The translations under genes were made by a program, and so were the position numbers. A stretch of DNA of 50,413 nt from the NCBI GenBank assembly GCA_012932865.1, contig SAXG01000148.1, positions 1 through 50,413 of the forward strand. Direction: 5' to 3'. Origin of the DNA: Amylostereum areolatum. Its lineage: Eukaryota > Basidiomycota > Agaricomycetes > Russulales > Stereaceae. Positions 1-12,200 of this stretch are shown here, piece by piece. The first letter of the stretch is position 1, and each line of letters opens with the position of its first letter. The notes under the pieces were generated by a model. It ran no database searches and was not told the origin of the DNA. It saw only the letters and a list, made by a program, of their open reading frames with translations.

Positions 1-238
1 CTTATTCAGCGGCTTCGGCCGCTCTGTCGTTTCAACGCAGTCGGTGTAGCGAGTGTTCCGGATATCGTACTTTCACGCTTGACGCGCTTGACAAGCGTAA
101 CCATGGATTTTAAAGTTCACGTGATCGCCTCCCCACTCTTCAGATGTCTGCTTCATAACTCTCATGATGTGCTGTACAAACGCAAGGCGCAGACTAGGTC
201 AGCGCGTAGTAAACTGTCAGGACTCGCTGTCCTCGCCG
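1..238. other. 3' flank of GLE1, nothing recognised
   Basis: This short stretch lies downstream of the minus-strand GLE1 stop. I see no conserved protein, RNA gene or repeat in it. Confidence 0.4.
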
Positions 239-2335
239 CTATGCCACCATCGCGCGCTCAATCTCAAGCTGCAGCCGCACCCGCGTCGCATGCCCCTCCG
301 ACGTCGTCCCACCAATCCTTCTTCTCCTCGCCCGTCACGGCATCGTACAGCAGCTCAAGCAGCTTGACCCACTGCTTTCCCCAGACGTATTTCGCCTCGG
401 CACCGCCCACGTCCAGTGCAACTGTCCATGGCATAGTGAGCACGTGCGAAGAGAGGAGGGATGAAAAGAGCGGAACGAACCAGAGAGTAGTTCCGCCGCG
501 AGCGGCTCGGCGAGCAGGCGCGGCTGGCTGATCATCCGCGCGAAGTATGCCCAGAATTTCGGACGCTGGAGCGGGCGAAAGAGCGGGGTGCCGGTGACGG
601 GTGCGTGGAGGATCCAGAAGTACACGCGCATGATGCCCGCGACGCGCGCGGCCGAACTCGCTCGCACCCTCGTCGTTCCGCCTGCCCTTGGCCTTCATCC
701 ACCCGTCCTTGTCAAAAGGCGTCCCATCCGAGTCTTCAGAGGGCACTGCAGGGCACACACCACCCGCCCGTACGCTGCACGAGCTTCGCCCAGAGCACGT
801 CCGCGAAGCCATCGAGCGTGCCCACGAGGCGGGCGGCGGTGAACGCGAGCGGACGCGCGGAGCGCTTCTCGGCGGTTACCTCGGTTTCGGCTTGGAGGAT
901 GAAGGCCTTGGAGAGGGACGAGAGGAGGGCAAAGTAGACTGGACGCGGAAGGGCAGGGTTTTGGTGGAAGATTTGTAGGATGTGTTGGGACTGAGGATAG
1001 GGTGTGAGTTAAAGGAAGAAAGGGAAGAGAGAGAAGTAGGAAAGACGCACAGTGTCGACGATTGATTGGTCGTCTTTCGTAAGTTGGCCGATGCGAGGCG
1101 TGATCTTGCGTCGGTTCTCGTTCCAGAGTTTCTTTAGTTGTGGATCCGCCTTGACGGTGCGCATAGGATCCCCCTTCAGGACCTAGGATACACCATAAGT
1201 TGCGGTTAGCATTGACGGTGGAGGTCGAATGAGAAAGTACGAAGAAGAGTCCGAAGGGAGGATGAGATAAGCGAAAGGCTTACCTTGAGCGTGTGGCGGG
1301 CTTCGCGCCAGTCGCGGTCGGGAGTGGTCATACCCAGCTGCATCCGCTCGCCCTCCTGCTTCTGCAGCTCCTCCGCCTGCCTTCGCTCCTCCTCCTCATG
1401 TTTCCTCGCCTCCTCCTCCTCTTGCCTCTTCTTCTCCCGCTCCTCCTCCTGCCGCCTCCTCTCTTTCTCCTCCTCCTCTCTCTTCTTCTTCTCCGCGAGC
1501 TCCCTCTTCAGCGCGGCCTCCTTCTCCCTGCGTTCCTCTTCTTCTTTGGCCTTGCGCTCCGCTTCTTGACGCACGCGCACCTTCTCCTCCTCGGCCTGGA
1601 TGGTGGCCTCGATCCGCGCCACCGCGCCTTGTCGCTTGCACTCTGCTGTTCTAGGGCGGTCTTTTCTTCGGTTTGGTGACGTAGGCGGAGGGAAGAGAGT
1701 AAAGACGAGACGGAAGACACCTCTTGAGCGGACAGGGCTTGCAACTGCTGGTCTCGCGCGCCCGCGCGGCAGAGAGGGCGGCGCGGTGGCGCGCGTGGGC
1801 TGTGGTGTGCTCGCGACGAGCGGTGTGCTAGAAAGGAGGGGGATATAAGCCACGGGCAGTCGGACGTAAGCAAGAGACACCGCCACGCACGAACGCATCC
1901 TTCCTCGTCTGCTTCTCCCACTCTTCGTACGGATCGTGATGCCGCGTCCCGCAGACGGATGGCGGCGACCGTGTCCTCGACGTGATGCCGTTCGGGCTCG
2001 GGCAGCTTCGCGCGCCTATCATGGTCACAGGTGAGAAGGCCGCGGGCGAGCGAGATGCGAACGGTATGGCAGACCTTTGCGAGATGGACAGGGATGATGA
2101 TTCGTCGTTGTCGTCGTTGAAATCGGAGTCGGAGCCGACCGATCCCTGCGCGTCGTCCTCTGAGGATGAAGAGCTGGAATAAAGACCGTACGTCGAGCTC
2201 CGGCGGGGTACGCGATGGTGGAGGATTTCCTGAACGTGATCGAGATGAGCACACTACGACATATATTTACGGTACAACTCGACGCACCTCCGTACCGGCG
2301 AGGGGCGAGCGGGAAAGGGGGACACCAAAACGCAT
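239..2335 (-). CDS. GLE1: Gle1-like mRNA export factor, frame-broken
   Basis: Gle1 sits at the cytoplasmic face of the nuclear pore and, with inositol hexakisphosphate, activates the DEAD-box ATPase Dbp5 to release exported mRNA; that is family knowledge. Seen here: start MRFGVPLSRSPLA at 2335, an intron, an acidic Ser-rich N-terminus, the block RHHDPYEEWEKQTRKDAF, a long Glu/Arg/Lys coiled coil (about 1620-1285), then the conserved C-terminal domain with NRRKITPRIGQLT (about 1110), ARVAGIMRVYFWILH (about 640) and YVWGKQWVKLLELLYD (about 360). The end RVRLQLEIERAMVA and stop at 239 need a frame change near 300; without it the protein stops at 264. Further single-base frame changes are needed near 1743, 1620, 745 and 655. 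No splice signals explain them, so I read them as sequence errors or decay. Family identity is secure; exact protein is not. Confidence 0.88.
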
Positions 2336-3152
2336 CTCGAGGGCGGCCTGTGAACGTCGTTCGTGGTTTGGTGGCGGGTAAGTTGTGGCGACGATAGTCC
2401 GGGGTAGTGGGCCACTCGAGAGTTCAAAACAGTGCGTTCCGGGTTCAATCAGTTGCGATACTTGCGCGTGCAGATGGACAGACGCGAGAGGCTCGAAGCC
2501 TGTGGGAGGATGAGGAGGTGGAGAAGCGTGTTGGGCAGCTGGGCTGCCGCGAGGCCAGTCAGGGCCCGTCATGTGATCATGTTGTATTGTCGCGATGTCC
2601 ACTTTCCACTCTGTCCATGTTTTTCGAATATTTCCCCATACTCATCAGAAGAAAGTCGTTCTCGTTGTACGTACGGTCCTCACTCTGAGTGAGGATGGCA
2701 GTCTCCCAGTGGGGATGCCGCAATAATGCAGACTTTATTGTTCAGCAAAAGCGCTCGATTGTGCTCAGCTGGGACTATCTCCAACTGGTCGTATTTGAAT
2801 ACAGGGATAGAACGAACGGAAAGGCGAAACCGAGAAAACACGGTGATACAAAACGTTACATATACAACGCACGAGAAGGCAAAATAAAAGAAAACGCGCG
2901 ATACGCTGGGTCGTACGTGGGCGGACAACGTCCGCAGAGCAGATTACACAGCAGCGAAGCAAGGAGAGCACCAGATAAAGCAGGACGGAAACATGGCAAG
3001 GACAAAAACGCGTCAAAGCAACATCAACATGATCCAGATTCCAGAGGAACAACGAAGCGAAGACGTTCACTGTCAGCCAGTCCGCCGTCGGTCCGGCCCC
3101 GACCCCCGCTCGAGCGACGCAAACGCCGGCGCGGACCCGTCGTAAGGACGCG
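2336..3152. other. Intergenic, GLE1 promoter side
   Basis: This lies between the GLE1 start and the 3' end of the proline-rich gene, both on minus. Long open frames cross it on both strands, but their composition is that of GC-rich shadow frames and they match no family. No clear regulatory element was found. Confidence 0.35.
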
Positions 3153-4951
3153 TCAAACCCCGCCGTCGCGACGCTCGACATGCCCGGGCGCGCGGACGTG
3201 TGGTTCGCGGTTGCCGGGCGCCGCGGCGGTACTTGGGTGGCGTTCCAGCGACGCGCCTCGATGCCACGCGGCGCCGAAGCCGCCCTGCATCGGGGGCGGG
3301 ACCCGAGAGCTGGGACCGGAGGCGGGGGGCGAGCCGTACACGCTCGCGGGGGGGAGAGTAGTACGCCCCTCTCGGCGGGATCGGCACGGTTGCGGGCGGG
3401 TCGATGTAGGTCGACGACGTCGGCGGGGGCGCGACGGCGGGCGGGTGTCGGCCGCGCTGCAAACAAAAAACAGAGGTATATGTATGGGTGAGTGACCGTG
3501 GTGCGGAGGGGGATTGGCGGAGCGTGCTTACGAGGGCACGGAGTTGGGCGAAGGTCAGCTCTGCGGTCCGTGGTTGTTGGCCGTGGGCGAGGCCCAGAGC
3601 GGGCGTTGGCGGGGCTGGGTGGGGGAGCTGGCACCGGGACGGTCGTTGAGGGCAGCGGGCGGCAGCGCCGACCAGGACTGCTCGTTGTTGAATGGGGAGA
3701 TAAACCTTATGGAGGAGTGGGTGGGGCTGGAGGGGGGAGAAGGAGAGGATCGGCGCGGGATGGGAGGTGTCGGAGGTGTCGGCACAGGTAGACCATATGC
3801 GGTGGTCCCCACGGAGCCGTGGTGGCGCGTGAATTGCTGGTCGCCGTCTAAGTAGTCGGGCGCTTCGCTCATTCCGGTGCTCTGCCAACTGGAAGCGGAA
3901 GTCGGGGCGGGTTCGTAGGCGTCGTCGACGGGAGGGACGCCGTACCAGTGCGCGACGATGCACCCGGCCATAGCTGCTTCCACTGGCAGGACGGCTCCGG
4001 GGAAGTGGACCCTCGACGATCCCGATCTCGAGGCTGAGAGCGGCGGCTGGTGATGACACCTGGTGACGACATGCCATCGTTCGCGAAAGAAAATCCACTG
4101 GAGGGATACTGAGGTATGGGGGCAGCAGGAGCGTAGATGGGACGATAGCGTAGGTTGCGACACTGATGCTCGGGGAATCCAAACCCAATCCAAGCCCCGG
4201 CGCTGCCGTGTTCGCTTCCTCGAGAGCTTGGTCTCGACAGCGGGGGCGCGACGTTGGGATGTGCCAATGGCTGATCAAAGTTAGGCGGCGGGGGGTGGAC
4301 TGGAGAGCTTGAGGTTGGCTGGGAAGGGGAGTTGATCGCGGCGAGCATATCTTCGGGGATGGGCGATTCGTCTTCATCCATCCTCACTCCGTCCAGTATC
4401 GCGCCCCAAGGTCTCCCAAGGGGGGTCGGCGGACGCATCCCCGGAATTTACGACCCGAGGGGCGGGGGCTGGGAGGATGTGCGAGGAGGTCCATTGTCAA
4501 GAATTCGTGGCCGAGCACGTCTTCAGGCTGATTTACAAAGTCAATATGCGTCCCGCACAAAGAAGAGAGTGGGACGACAGACATTCATTTGCGCCGCATC
4601 TATATAGACAGGGCCGTGGTCGGGAGCGAGCCCGCGCGAAATTAGCTCCTGCGGAGAGAAATAGAACATCAGTGGGCCTGAGGGAGGGTAGGGTATCATG
4701 TCGGGGTCTAGAGGTTGACGTCGCCATATTCGGAAAGGTCTGGGAGACGGGACGCGTTCATAAACCGGAGAGTTGTTGTATTGCCCCACGATTGCTGGTC
4801 GAATACCATCCCATGTTTCGTTTAGGGCGGGGTGAGGCGTTGTCCGCGCCAGTGGATCTGGTTCCGACGGTTGAAAGTAGACATCTCCAGGAAATCGTGC
4901 TGGTGTACCGTCCGCTCCGCGTGGAGCGGAAGCAGCTCGAGCTACCCCTAG
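3153..4951 (-). CDS. Proline-rich protein of unknown function
   Basis: I do not recognise the family. The reconstructed protein begins in an exon entered at an acceptor near 4952 (VARAASAPRGADG; the first exon with the ATG was not found). It continues through YNNSPVYERVPSPRPF, FYFSPQELISRGLAPDHGPV and VNQPEDVLGHEFLTMDLL, then a long Pro/Ser-rich stretch with HWYGVPPVDDAYEP and DYLDGDQQFTRHHGS, and ends with a Gly/Pro-rich tail and HVERRDGGV before the stop at 3153. Frames change near 4535, between 4190 and 3900, and at a 7-C run near 3345, where removing one C joins the two halves cleanly. Composition suggests an intrinsically disordered protein, perhaps a regulator, but that is only inference. 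It runs in the same direction as GLE1. Confidence 0.5.
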
Positions 4952-5038
4952 CTATAGAACGTTAGCTTCATGGGGGCAAAAAATAGCTGGCAGAAAGGAT
5001 GCCACATCTCTGCACAAAGACAAAAATAGAAGCAATTG

Positions 5039-5735
5039 TCATGAGAACGGCAAAACAGAGGGAAACGTTTCTAACTTTTCCAGTTTCTTTATCATCTTTC
5101 TGAAGTGTTTCTCCATGCCTCGCGCAAACGCGCATTGACCCTCTTTCACATCCAACTCGTTCTGAAGGTTACGAATGATCGTATCTTGTTCCGCATACTT
5201 TTCGGCGGTCCATCGATAATTAGTGAGCGTGTGGGTGAGACTGTCGATGGCTTCGCGCTGAGGCGCCTTGAGCAGATTCACAAATGGCAAACGAAAAGAC
5301 GGTACTAACCAGTGAGCAGTCTGGGTGCTGAGCCACAAATGCATTCGCATCGTTTATAACGACGTCGAATTGGTCTTGCGGGGTCCGCATTCTGGAGTTT
5401 CTCGGCCAGACGTTCGAGGATGCGGTGGCCTTCGATTATGTCGGAGTCGGGTGGGTTGATGTGCAGCTTCTTGATTCGTTCTCGAGGAGTACGGGACGCG
5501 CGCACAACGGACACAAGGGGGGCGACGTTCGCGTGAGACAGCTGGTAAATTCGGGAGACATAAGTTCGATTTAAGGAAGGAAAAGGGTGGGCCACGCACA
5601 TCAAACAGTAGATATGACCACATCCGAGCACATGCGGTCCTCGCCAACCAGCGGAGACCGTCGTCTGGCTCGTCCCACAGATATTCATTGAGACAGATAT
5701 CGCAGGTAGAGGACTGGGTGAGCGATGAGCATACT
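5039..5735 (-). CDS. RING-finger coiled-coil protein, frame-broken
   Basis: A RING domain normally binds two zincs and recruits an E2 ubiquitin-conjugating enzyme, so this is a probable E3 ligase. Seen: STCDICLNEYLW (about 5690), GPHVLGCGHIYC (about 5640), an intron with GTGCGT donor, then the second half with CPLCARPV (about 5510), giving the C-x2-C, C-x-H-x3-C-x2-C, C-x2-C order. Next come ERIKKLHINPPDSDIIEGHR, QDQFDVVINDANAFVAQHPD and, after another intron, a coiled coil with YAEQDTIIRNLQNELDVKEG ending at 5039. Frames slip near 5650, 5480 and 5390; at the last, dropping one C from a four-C run restores NADPQDQF. The start ATG was not resolved. Domain order matches the divergent neighbour at 6451, its probable paralogue. 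Confidence 0.65.
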
Positions 5736-6450
5736 GAGGGAGCAAGAGGACGCGACGGCCACAGACCGTCTTGGGCGAGGGGGTGGAGAAAGTGGGATAG
5801 GGGTAGCGCCCGGAAAGCAGCTCTTTATTTAAACACAGAAGGCTAGTGGAAGCATTAATCTATCGGCGATCTGGCGAATCGGGGTCAGCATGTCGCCTGG
5901 CATCTCGGGCAGAGGCGGTGCGGAGGATGCAGAAGGAGAGGGGACGGCCAGAGATGATTGAGTTTGCGGTGGTCAAGAAGGTCACCAAGGAGGAGGAGCC
6001 TTGACTTTGAACCGAGGCGGAAAATATGTTTAAAAATATCTTAGCGCTGTTACGTAACCCAGATAAGAAGAGTTGAATGCAACAATTCAGAAAAGAAATT
6101 GAATTAGTACCGAGCCTGCTTCCTCCATTGCCTGCGCTCTTTTCTCACCACGATCCCTGCTCGTCGTCGTCGACCGGGGGGAGGCCGAGGACCACTGCTC
6201 AGGACTTTGCTCACTGAGTGACCGTCGGAGATCCGCGATGGGCAGAGACTTTGTGATTAGATTAGATCCGCTTCTTCAGCCTCATTGCAGAGCGGTGCTT
6301 TTCCGGAAACACCGTCCACTGGCAGGCCGCCCTTGCAGTTCTTAAAACCCCACTCGCCTCTGCCGTCCTCCCCCTCGTCGTGCCCGCCTAAACGATTTGT
6401 CTCGCTACAGCTTTTTTGTATAAAGGCGGCATCGAAAAGGGTCAAGGGCG
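5736..6450. promoter_or_regulatory. Shared upstream region of two RING genes
   Basis: About 700 bp separates the start regions of two divergent RING genes. No protein match was seen. Because the genes are head to head and paralogous, this interval probably holds both promoters; I could not identify individual elements. Confidence 0.35.
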
Positions 6451-8914
6451 ATGTTGTACGCAAGCCCGGAGTCGACGTGCGACGTCTGTCTCGAGTCTTT
6501 CTCGTGGACGGACGATCTCTCACGGCCAGTGGCTGATGCTCTGAAGCCTCACGCGCTCGGCTGTGGCCACATTTTCTGCCTGGGGTACGTCGCTTTCTCT
6601 CCGATCTTCGTCGCAGCGACTTAGTAATCCCCACGGTCCAGCTGCCTCCTCAATTTAACCCCCTCCATTTGCCCGCTATGCCGACATCCATTCTCGAGGG
6701 AGCGCATAAAGAAGCTCCACGTCGGACCTATCATCGGTGGCGAGGGCGAGGACAAGATCAACGCGTCCGAGCAACTCATCCAGCTGACGCTCGCGTGCAA
6801 GGACCGCGCCCCCAGTCGAGAAATTTCGCGCGCCATCATGGAAGCGCAGGCGTGGATCGTGCATCATCCTGATTCCTCATACGTGAGCGCTCCTTTTTTC
6901 CCCGTCCCTATGGCCCGCGGACTGACTCGCACACAACAGTGTTCCCACATCGAAAACTTTCTGTCTTATATTCGTAGGACCATGGAAGCCGGCCAGAAGA
7001 ACTCGGTTGACAGACGGCGCGTGGCTGAGCTCGAGATGAGGTTGGCACGGCGAACACGGGAATTGGAGGATTGCGAGGAGCGTTGGCAGGCGATCGAGGA
7101 AACCCTCCTCCAAGAAAATGAGGAGCTAACAGAGTACGTCCCCCGTCCCTCGCCCTCTCATCTCTCTCCCCTTCTGACCTATCTACAGGAAGGTATCTCG
7201 TGTACGCCGCTCTCTTCCCGAGTGGCCCATCCTCACTGATACCTCTGATCAGCTCACGAAGACCCAAAGCGAACTCAACTTCTGGAACAACGAGTTCCCC
7301 AATTCGACCCACTCAGCCCCGCAAATACGCGCCACGCAGTCCGCGTCCGCCACGAACGCCACGTCCTCCAACCCACTCCCTGCGCCACCCCGACCGGTCA
7401 ACCACAACCGCTTTTATCAGAATTACGATTACGCAGCTGGCTCGCGAGCTGCTTACGAGCGATCCACCGTCCACCCACATCAACCCCAGTTGAGCTTCCC
7501 CCAGAAGCCACGGTGCGTTCCTCGTTTTATCCCCCCCTCCCCTTGGACGCTCGGCCTGATCCATCCACGTGCTTATTCAGAAACAGCCCGGCATGTATTA
7601 CGTCCCAGGCGCACCCTACCACGACCGCGTGATACCCACCCAATTCGAACCACCGCAGAACCTCGCGCAATCCACGCCCGCGGCGGACCCTCGCCCCCGA
7701 GAGCGCGATCCCGGACGCGACGAGCCGAGGCCCGTCGAAAGCCGCCAGGAGCGGAGAGAGCGGTTCCGAGAGCTGGCGCAACTGAAGCGGATAGAGAGGG
7801 AGGAGGCCACGCGCCAACGCGGGGACGCGATCATGCCGGGCAATGCCCTGGGCATCGATTCCGTGTCGGGACGGTCCTCGCCGGTGTGAGGACCCCCCTC
7901 CCCGGCCAATCCGTCGAGCGAAGCATGTCGTACCAAGGCGAAGCAAACGCGGAGGCGGGACCTTCGAGAGTCGTCCCTGACCCCGGAGTCGGGAGTGCGT
8001 CGACAAGCCTCAGCATGGTGCCAGCTACTTCTGGAGCAAGGCCCGCGTCGGAGAGCTCCTCTCGTCCTCGAACCAGCACCGAAAGTCGCAGCGGCGCGAG
8101 AGCCTAGGACCGCAGGAGCAGACCGCACCCCCTACGAGGTCACGGATCCCCCCTCCGCCCGTCCACCCGCCCTACGACCACGGGCCATCTCACCGACGGC
8201 CCTCCGTGGACGTCGCCGCCCCGACCCCCATTCCGCCGTACGGTCCGTATCCTGTGCCACCGCAAGCAACGCCAACGCGCGCACCTCGCAGGCGTCGGTG
8301 GTTTCCGCGCTCAACCCCTCCCTCGATTGGGACACCGACGGTAACAGCACCAACCACAGCGTCGATTCCAACGCCAGGCGCCTCAAACGGTTTCATGAAC
8401 ACTCTTCGAGGTCTTCCTGGACCCCAGCCTGCCGAACCGCCTCAACCGACCGCAGGTCCTTCTGCTCCCCGTGAACCCCTCCCCGTGAACCCGCTCCTGG
8501 ACCCGCTCCTGGGGCAAGTCTCCCTGGGGTAAGTCTCCCCTCGCCGCTTTCACGCTACCACCACACTCGTTGACGCGCCTTTCTTGCAGAGTCGACCAGC
8601 CATGATCGATATCGTCCCCTCCTTCTCCCGCAGCAACTCCAGCGCACGTTCCACACCTTACCCCGGACCTCTCTACGCCCAGCCCTACGGCTCCAACTCC
8701 TCGACCGACGAGCGTCGGTCGTCACACTCCAGTATGCACCATCAACGACAGGGGCGTCCCGCGCCGGTTCAACTGCAGGCGTTCAAGGTCGTGCGCCTGG
8801 ATTCCCGCATGCGCCGGCGCCGGTCCCGCCTCCTCCGGTCCCACTCCTGCGTGGCCTTACAGAGGCCCTCCCTCGTCCTCGTCTGCACAGTCGTCTGTGC
8901 AATCTGTACACTGA
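6451..8914 (+). CDS. RING-finger coiled-coil protein with disordered tail
   Basis: Probable RING E3 ligase. Exon 1 (6451-6584) gives MLYASPESTCDVCLESF and ALGCGHIFCLG; splicing to 6642 completes the RING with SICPLCRHPFSRERIKKLHV, so C-x2-C, C-x-H-x3-C-x2-C and C-x2-C are all present without any frame repair. Exon 2 ends at 6882; exon 3 (6940-7133) encodes a coiled coil (RRVAELEMRLARRTRELEDC). Exon 4 starts at 7189 and carries SELNFWNNEFPNST; a later exon from about 7578 has KQPGMYYVPGAPYHDRV and an Arg/Glu-rich helix. The rest is a long Pro/Ser-rich disordered tail whose reading frame changes several times (near 7500, 7885, 8105, 8300, 8400 and 8840); the likely stop is the TGA at 8912-8914. 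The intact N-terminus argues for a live gene with sequence errors in the GC-rich tail. Confidence 0.65.
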
Positions 8915-9289
8915 CCAGCCCCGGGGCGCTTTCGGGTGCGCTTCGGGAGAGTAGTCGCTTATTACTACTGTATTGCATATCCCTCGCCTCACCATCTATC
9001 GGATGCTCTTTTGTCACGTCTTTCTGCCGTAGTGGTGTTGTACTCTGACGTATTCTGGAACGGATTGTACGATTTGTGTATTTATACATGGTGTAACTAG
9101 GAGACAATGCTATTTAGAGTTGTATTCTACACGGCGCGAACGGTGGTGGTAAGTACACGGGTGGTGCTTTACGTAGTCAATCGACAAATTGCGGGACAGA
9201 AAACACGACAGCGTATAGGTACTCGACAACAGGAGTAGCAACGGACGTAAACGACGTCGACAAGGTTCAAAAACAGCGATACCTGTTAT
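8915..9289. other. Convergent intergenic spacer
   Basis: The plus-strand RING gene and the minus-strand helicase gene end facing each other across about 375 bp. It presumably holds both 3' UTRs. I saw no gene here. Confidence 0.45.
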
Positions 9290-12200
9290 CTACAGCCCAA
9301 GTTGGGCGTCCGAGACATAATGGGATCCCCCGGCGCATCTATAGCCAAATCCTTGCTTGATCCACTGGTACCCCACGGGACAAACTCCCATCTGCCTCAG
9401 CTTCTGCTGAGCCTGGGCCTCCCGACGTCTCGCCTCTTCCTCACGTTTCCGCCTCGCCTCGAGAGCTCTCGTCGTATTCTCTCCTGCTCCGCCCTGGCTG
9501 CGCGCTCCCGCTCCATCTGCGCTTTGAGTTGGCGCTTCACCTCCGCGTCGGCAGCCAACTTAGCTTGTCGAGCAAGAGCCTGAGCTCGCGCGGCCTCTTT
9601 TTTGACGCGCTCTTGAGTTTCCCGAAGGGCCTTCTCCATGGCCTCCCTCTCTTCCTTCTGACGACGGGCGGCTTCGTCGGCGGCGCGCCTGGCTTTTTGG
9701 AGTTGTTCCCAGATGGCGTCGGACACTCCTGGGTCGCGCTGCGTCCCAGAAGAGGAAGAGGCCTGTGGGCTTGCCCTCTCGGAGTCAGAGCTCGATTCTG
9801 AGTCAGAGGAATCTTCGTCGTCGGGTTTCGACTCTTCAGGCGGCGGTGCAGACTCCTGTTTCTTGGAGGAGGCGGTGCTGGCGGCGGCGGCGGCAGGCGG
9901 AGGTGCAGGGGTTGGTGCTGCATCCTGCGTCGGAAGGATGTACGCTGGTTTGGGGAATCGCTGTCCAGGAGGTTTATCAGACGCTCGCGCCGCTCGTTTA
10001 GCATCGCGTCGACGCAGTTGACGGCATCTTGACCATGAAGAACCAACTTCGCGTCCTTCGCGTCGGTGAGGCTGATTTTGTCCATAACTTTCCTGATCAT
10101 TTGGCCGGAGAGCGTGATCATGTCCCGAGCGTTGCCCCATGAATCGAGACCCGAAAGGGATGTGACCAGTCTGAGGATATCTCGGTACGCCTGCGACGAC
10201 GCTTGCTCAAGTTCAGGGGAGGCGATGTCTTCCTTCTCTAGCTGCTTCTTGAGAATGTCGATGCACCGTTCTGGGGATAGGTTCTTGAAGAGGATCTCCT
10301 CCGGAAAACGGCTGGACAGGCCAGTGTTGACGGCCATGAGTTCATTCATCTCGCGGTCGTATCCCGCGAGGATGACGATGAGCTTGCCTCTGAACTCGTC
10401 CTGCGTGAGAATTCCGACCAGCTCGTCCATAGCCTCCTTCGCAAAATGGCCTTGACTGAGACGATAAGCTTCGTCCACAAAAGAACCTTGCCCAGAGCCT
10501 TCTCGAAAAGCTTCTTCGTCTTGGGACCAGTTTGTCCTACGTATTGACCAACGAGATCGGAGGCCGAGCACTCGATGACATCTACGGAGGAAAGGAACCC
10601 CATGTCGTAGTAAACCTGACCCATCTTCCGTGCTGTAGTCGTTTTTCCGGTACCTTTATATTTTGAATGAGTGCCGTTTCCCAAGATAAGAGACGAGAAA
10701 AGCGTACCGGGAGGTCCCTTGAAAACAAAGTTTGTAGGGATGAGGTGGCGAGCCTCGCGCGGCTCTTTCCCCCGAGCCTGCATGACGCGTGCAATGTTCT
10801 GGTAGCCTTCCAACTTTTTCACAACCTCCTCACAGCCCACAACGTCCGCAAAGAGTTGCTTGAGGTTCGCATCGGAGTGTGCAGCGCGATCAAAGTTGGG
10901 GTCGAAATCTACCGCCTCAAAGATAACGTCGTGAGATCGTTGGGCGGGCGGGATCGATGCTTGTCGCGAACGATGGTGTGTCTTGGCTTTGCCTAGCAAG
11001 TTCTCGACTTCTCCACCATTCCCAAAGTTAGGACGGTTGCGGGATCGGCCAAGAATGTCGATTGCGACAGCCTTCGCATTAGGCGTCGCGTCGAGGTTCT
11101 GTTGCGATAGCTTCAACTCAAGGATCTGAAGGAGCTCGTCGTCGGTATAATCTTCAAAACGGAATGCGTCTTCGATGGCAAACCGGACGAGAAGAGGCCT
11201 GGGTTCACGTTCTGAGCAATCGATCAGTCCATATAAACACCTTTGAAGACGAGATGGTTTGCTCACTTGGAACATTTCACGCATTGGACCTTCATAGCCA
11301 AGCAACAGTACGCAACGGTCTTCTCCAGGAACACTTTGGATTTCCGCCACGATGTGTCAACGACTGCTGTTTTGAATGTGTCGCCCTGACCGCCCGTTTG
11401 CGATCCTCCTCCGTAAAGCATATAGGCCTGAAACAAACTATGAGTTTGGGTCGAAGCTTGGTGACTTGGTCCGTACCTCGTCAATGACCAGGACTTTGCC
11501 GACAGTACTTGCCAAGATGGCCTTCGTGTTGGCCTCAGAATGTCCAATATACTGACCCATGAAATCAGAGGGGTTCTTTACGACAACTGAAAGGTGAAAC
11601 ATCAACACCAGGGATGGTACGGAGACCAAAGAAACGCACCTTCTCCATTGCTTAACAAACTCATGTCCTTCAACGCCTCTCCGTAAAGCTTTGCTACAGT
11701 CGTCTTGCCAGTTCCAGGATTACCAAGGAAAACGCGGTTGAGGGACATCTGAATGGGCTCCTTCTCGTCCAGCTCACGCTGATAGTTCTCCGTGATGACA
11801 TCAAAGAGGGTTTTGATTGAATTTTTGACGGAACCCAAGCCAAACCATCCCTTGAAGTTTCTTCCACGCAGGACTGTCGAATGCTGCCTTGGACGGTTCT
11901 GGACCAATTACATCTTCCTTGACGAAGAGCATGTCGTCTGGTCGTCGGCCTTTCTTTGCGAGCCTCCGCGATGCGAACTGCCTGGCGATCGGCGATCCTC
12001 GAGAACATGTTCTGCAGCGCCCTCGCATTCCCAAAGCCCTCTTTGCCTCGAGCTCTGCCCAGGCGCCGAATGGCGACCCGACTATACAGACCCTTGACGC
12101 CGTCGTCGACTTGCATGCGGCCCGAGTATTTCTTGAAGATCAGCCTGTCGAACATGTGGAGAAGTTCCTGATCGCTATAATCTTCGAACTGGAGGGCGGT

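Noticed and set aside
1285..1679. Leu/Ser-rich open frames on plus
   Set aside because: They are the complement of the GLE1 Glu/Arg/Lys coiled coil; low complexity and no family match.
2141..2254. GLE1 start at 2254 in another frame
   Set aside because: That frame does not connect to the conserved EEWEKQTRKDAF block, while the ATG at 2335 splices in phase to it.
2689..3495. Open frame of 268 codons on plus
   Set aside because: It is Arg/Pro-rich, overlaps the end of the minus-strand proline-rich gene, and has the composition of a GC-rich shadow.
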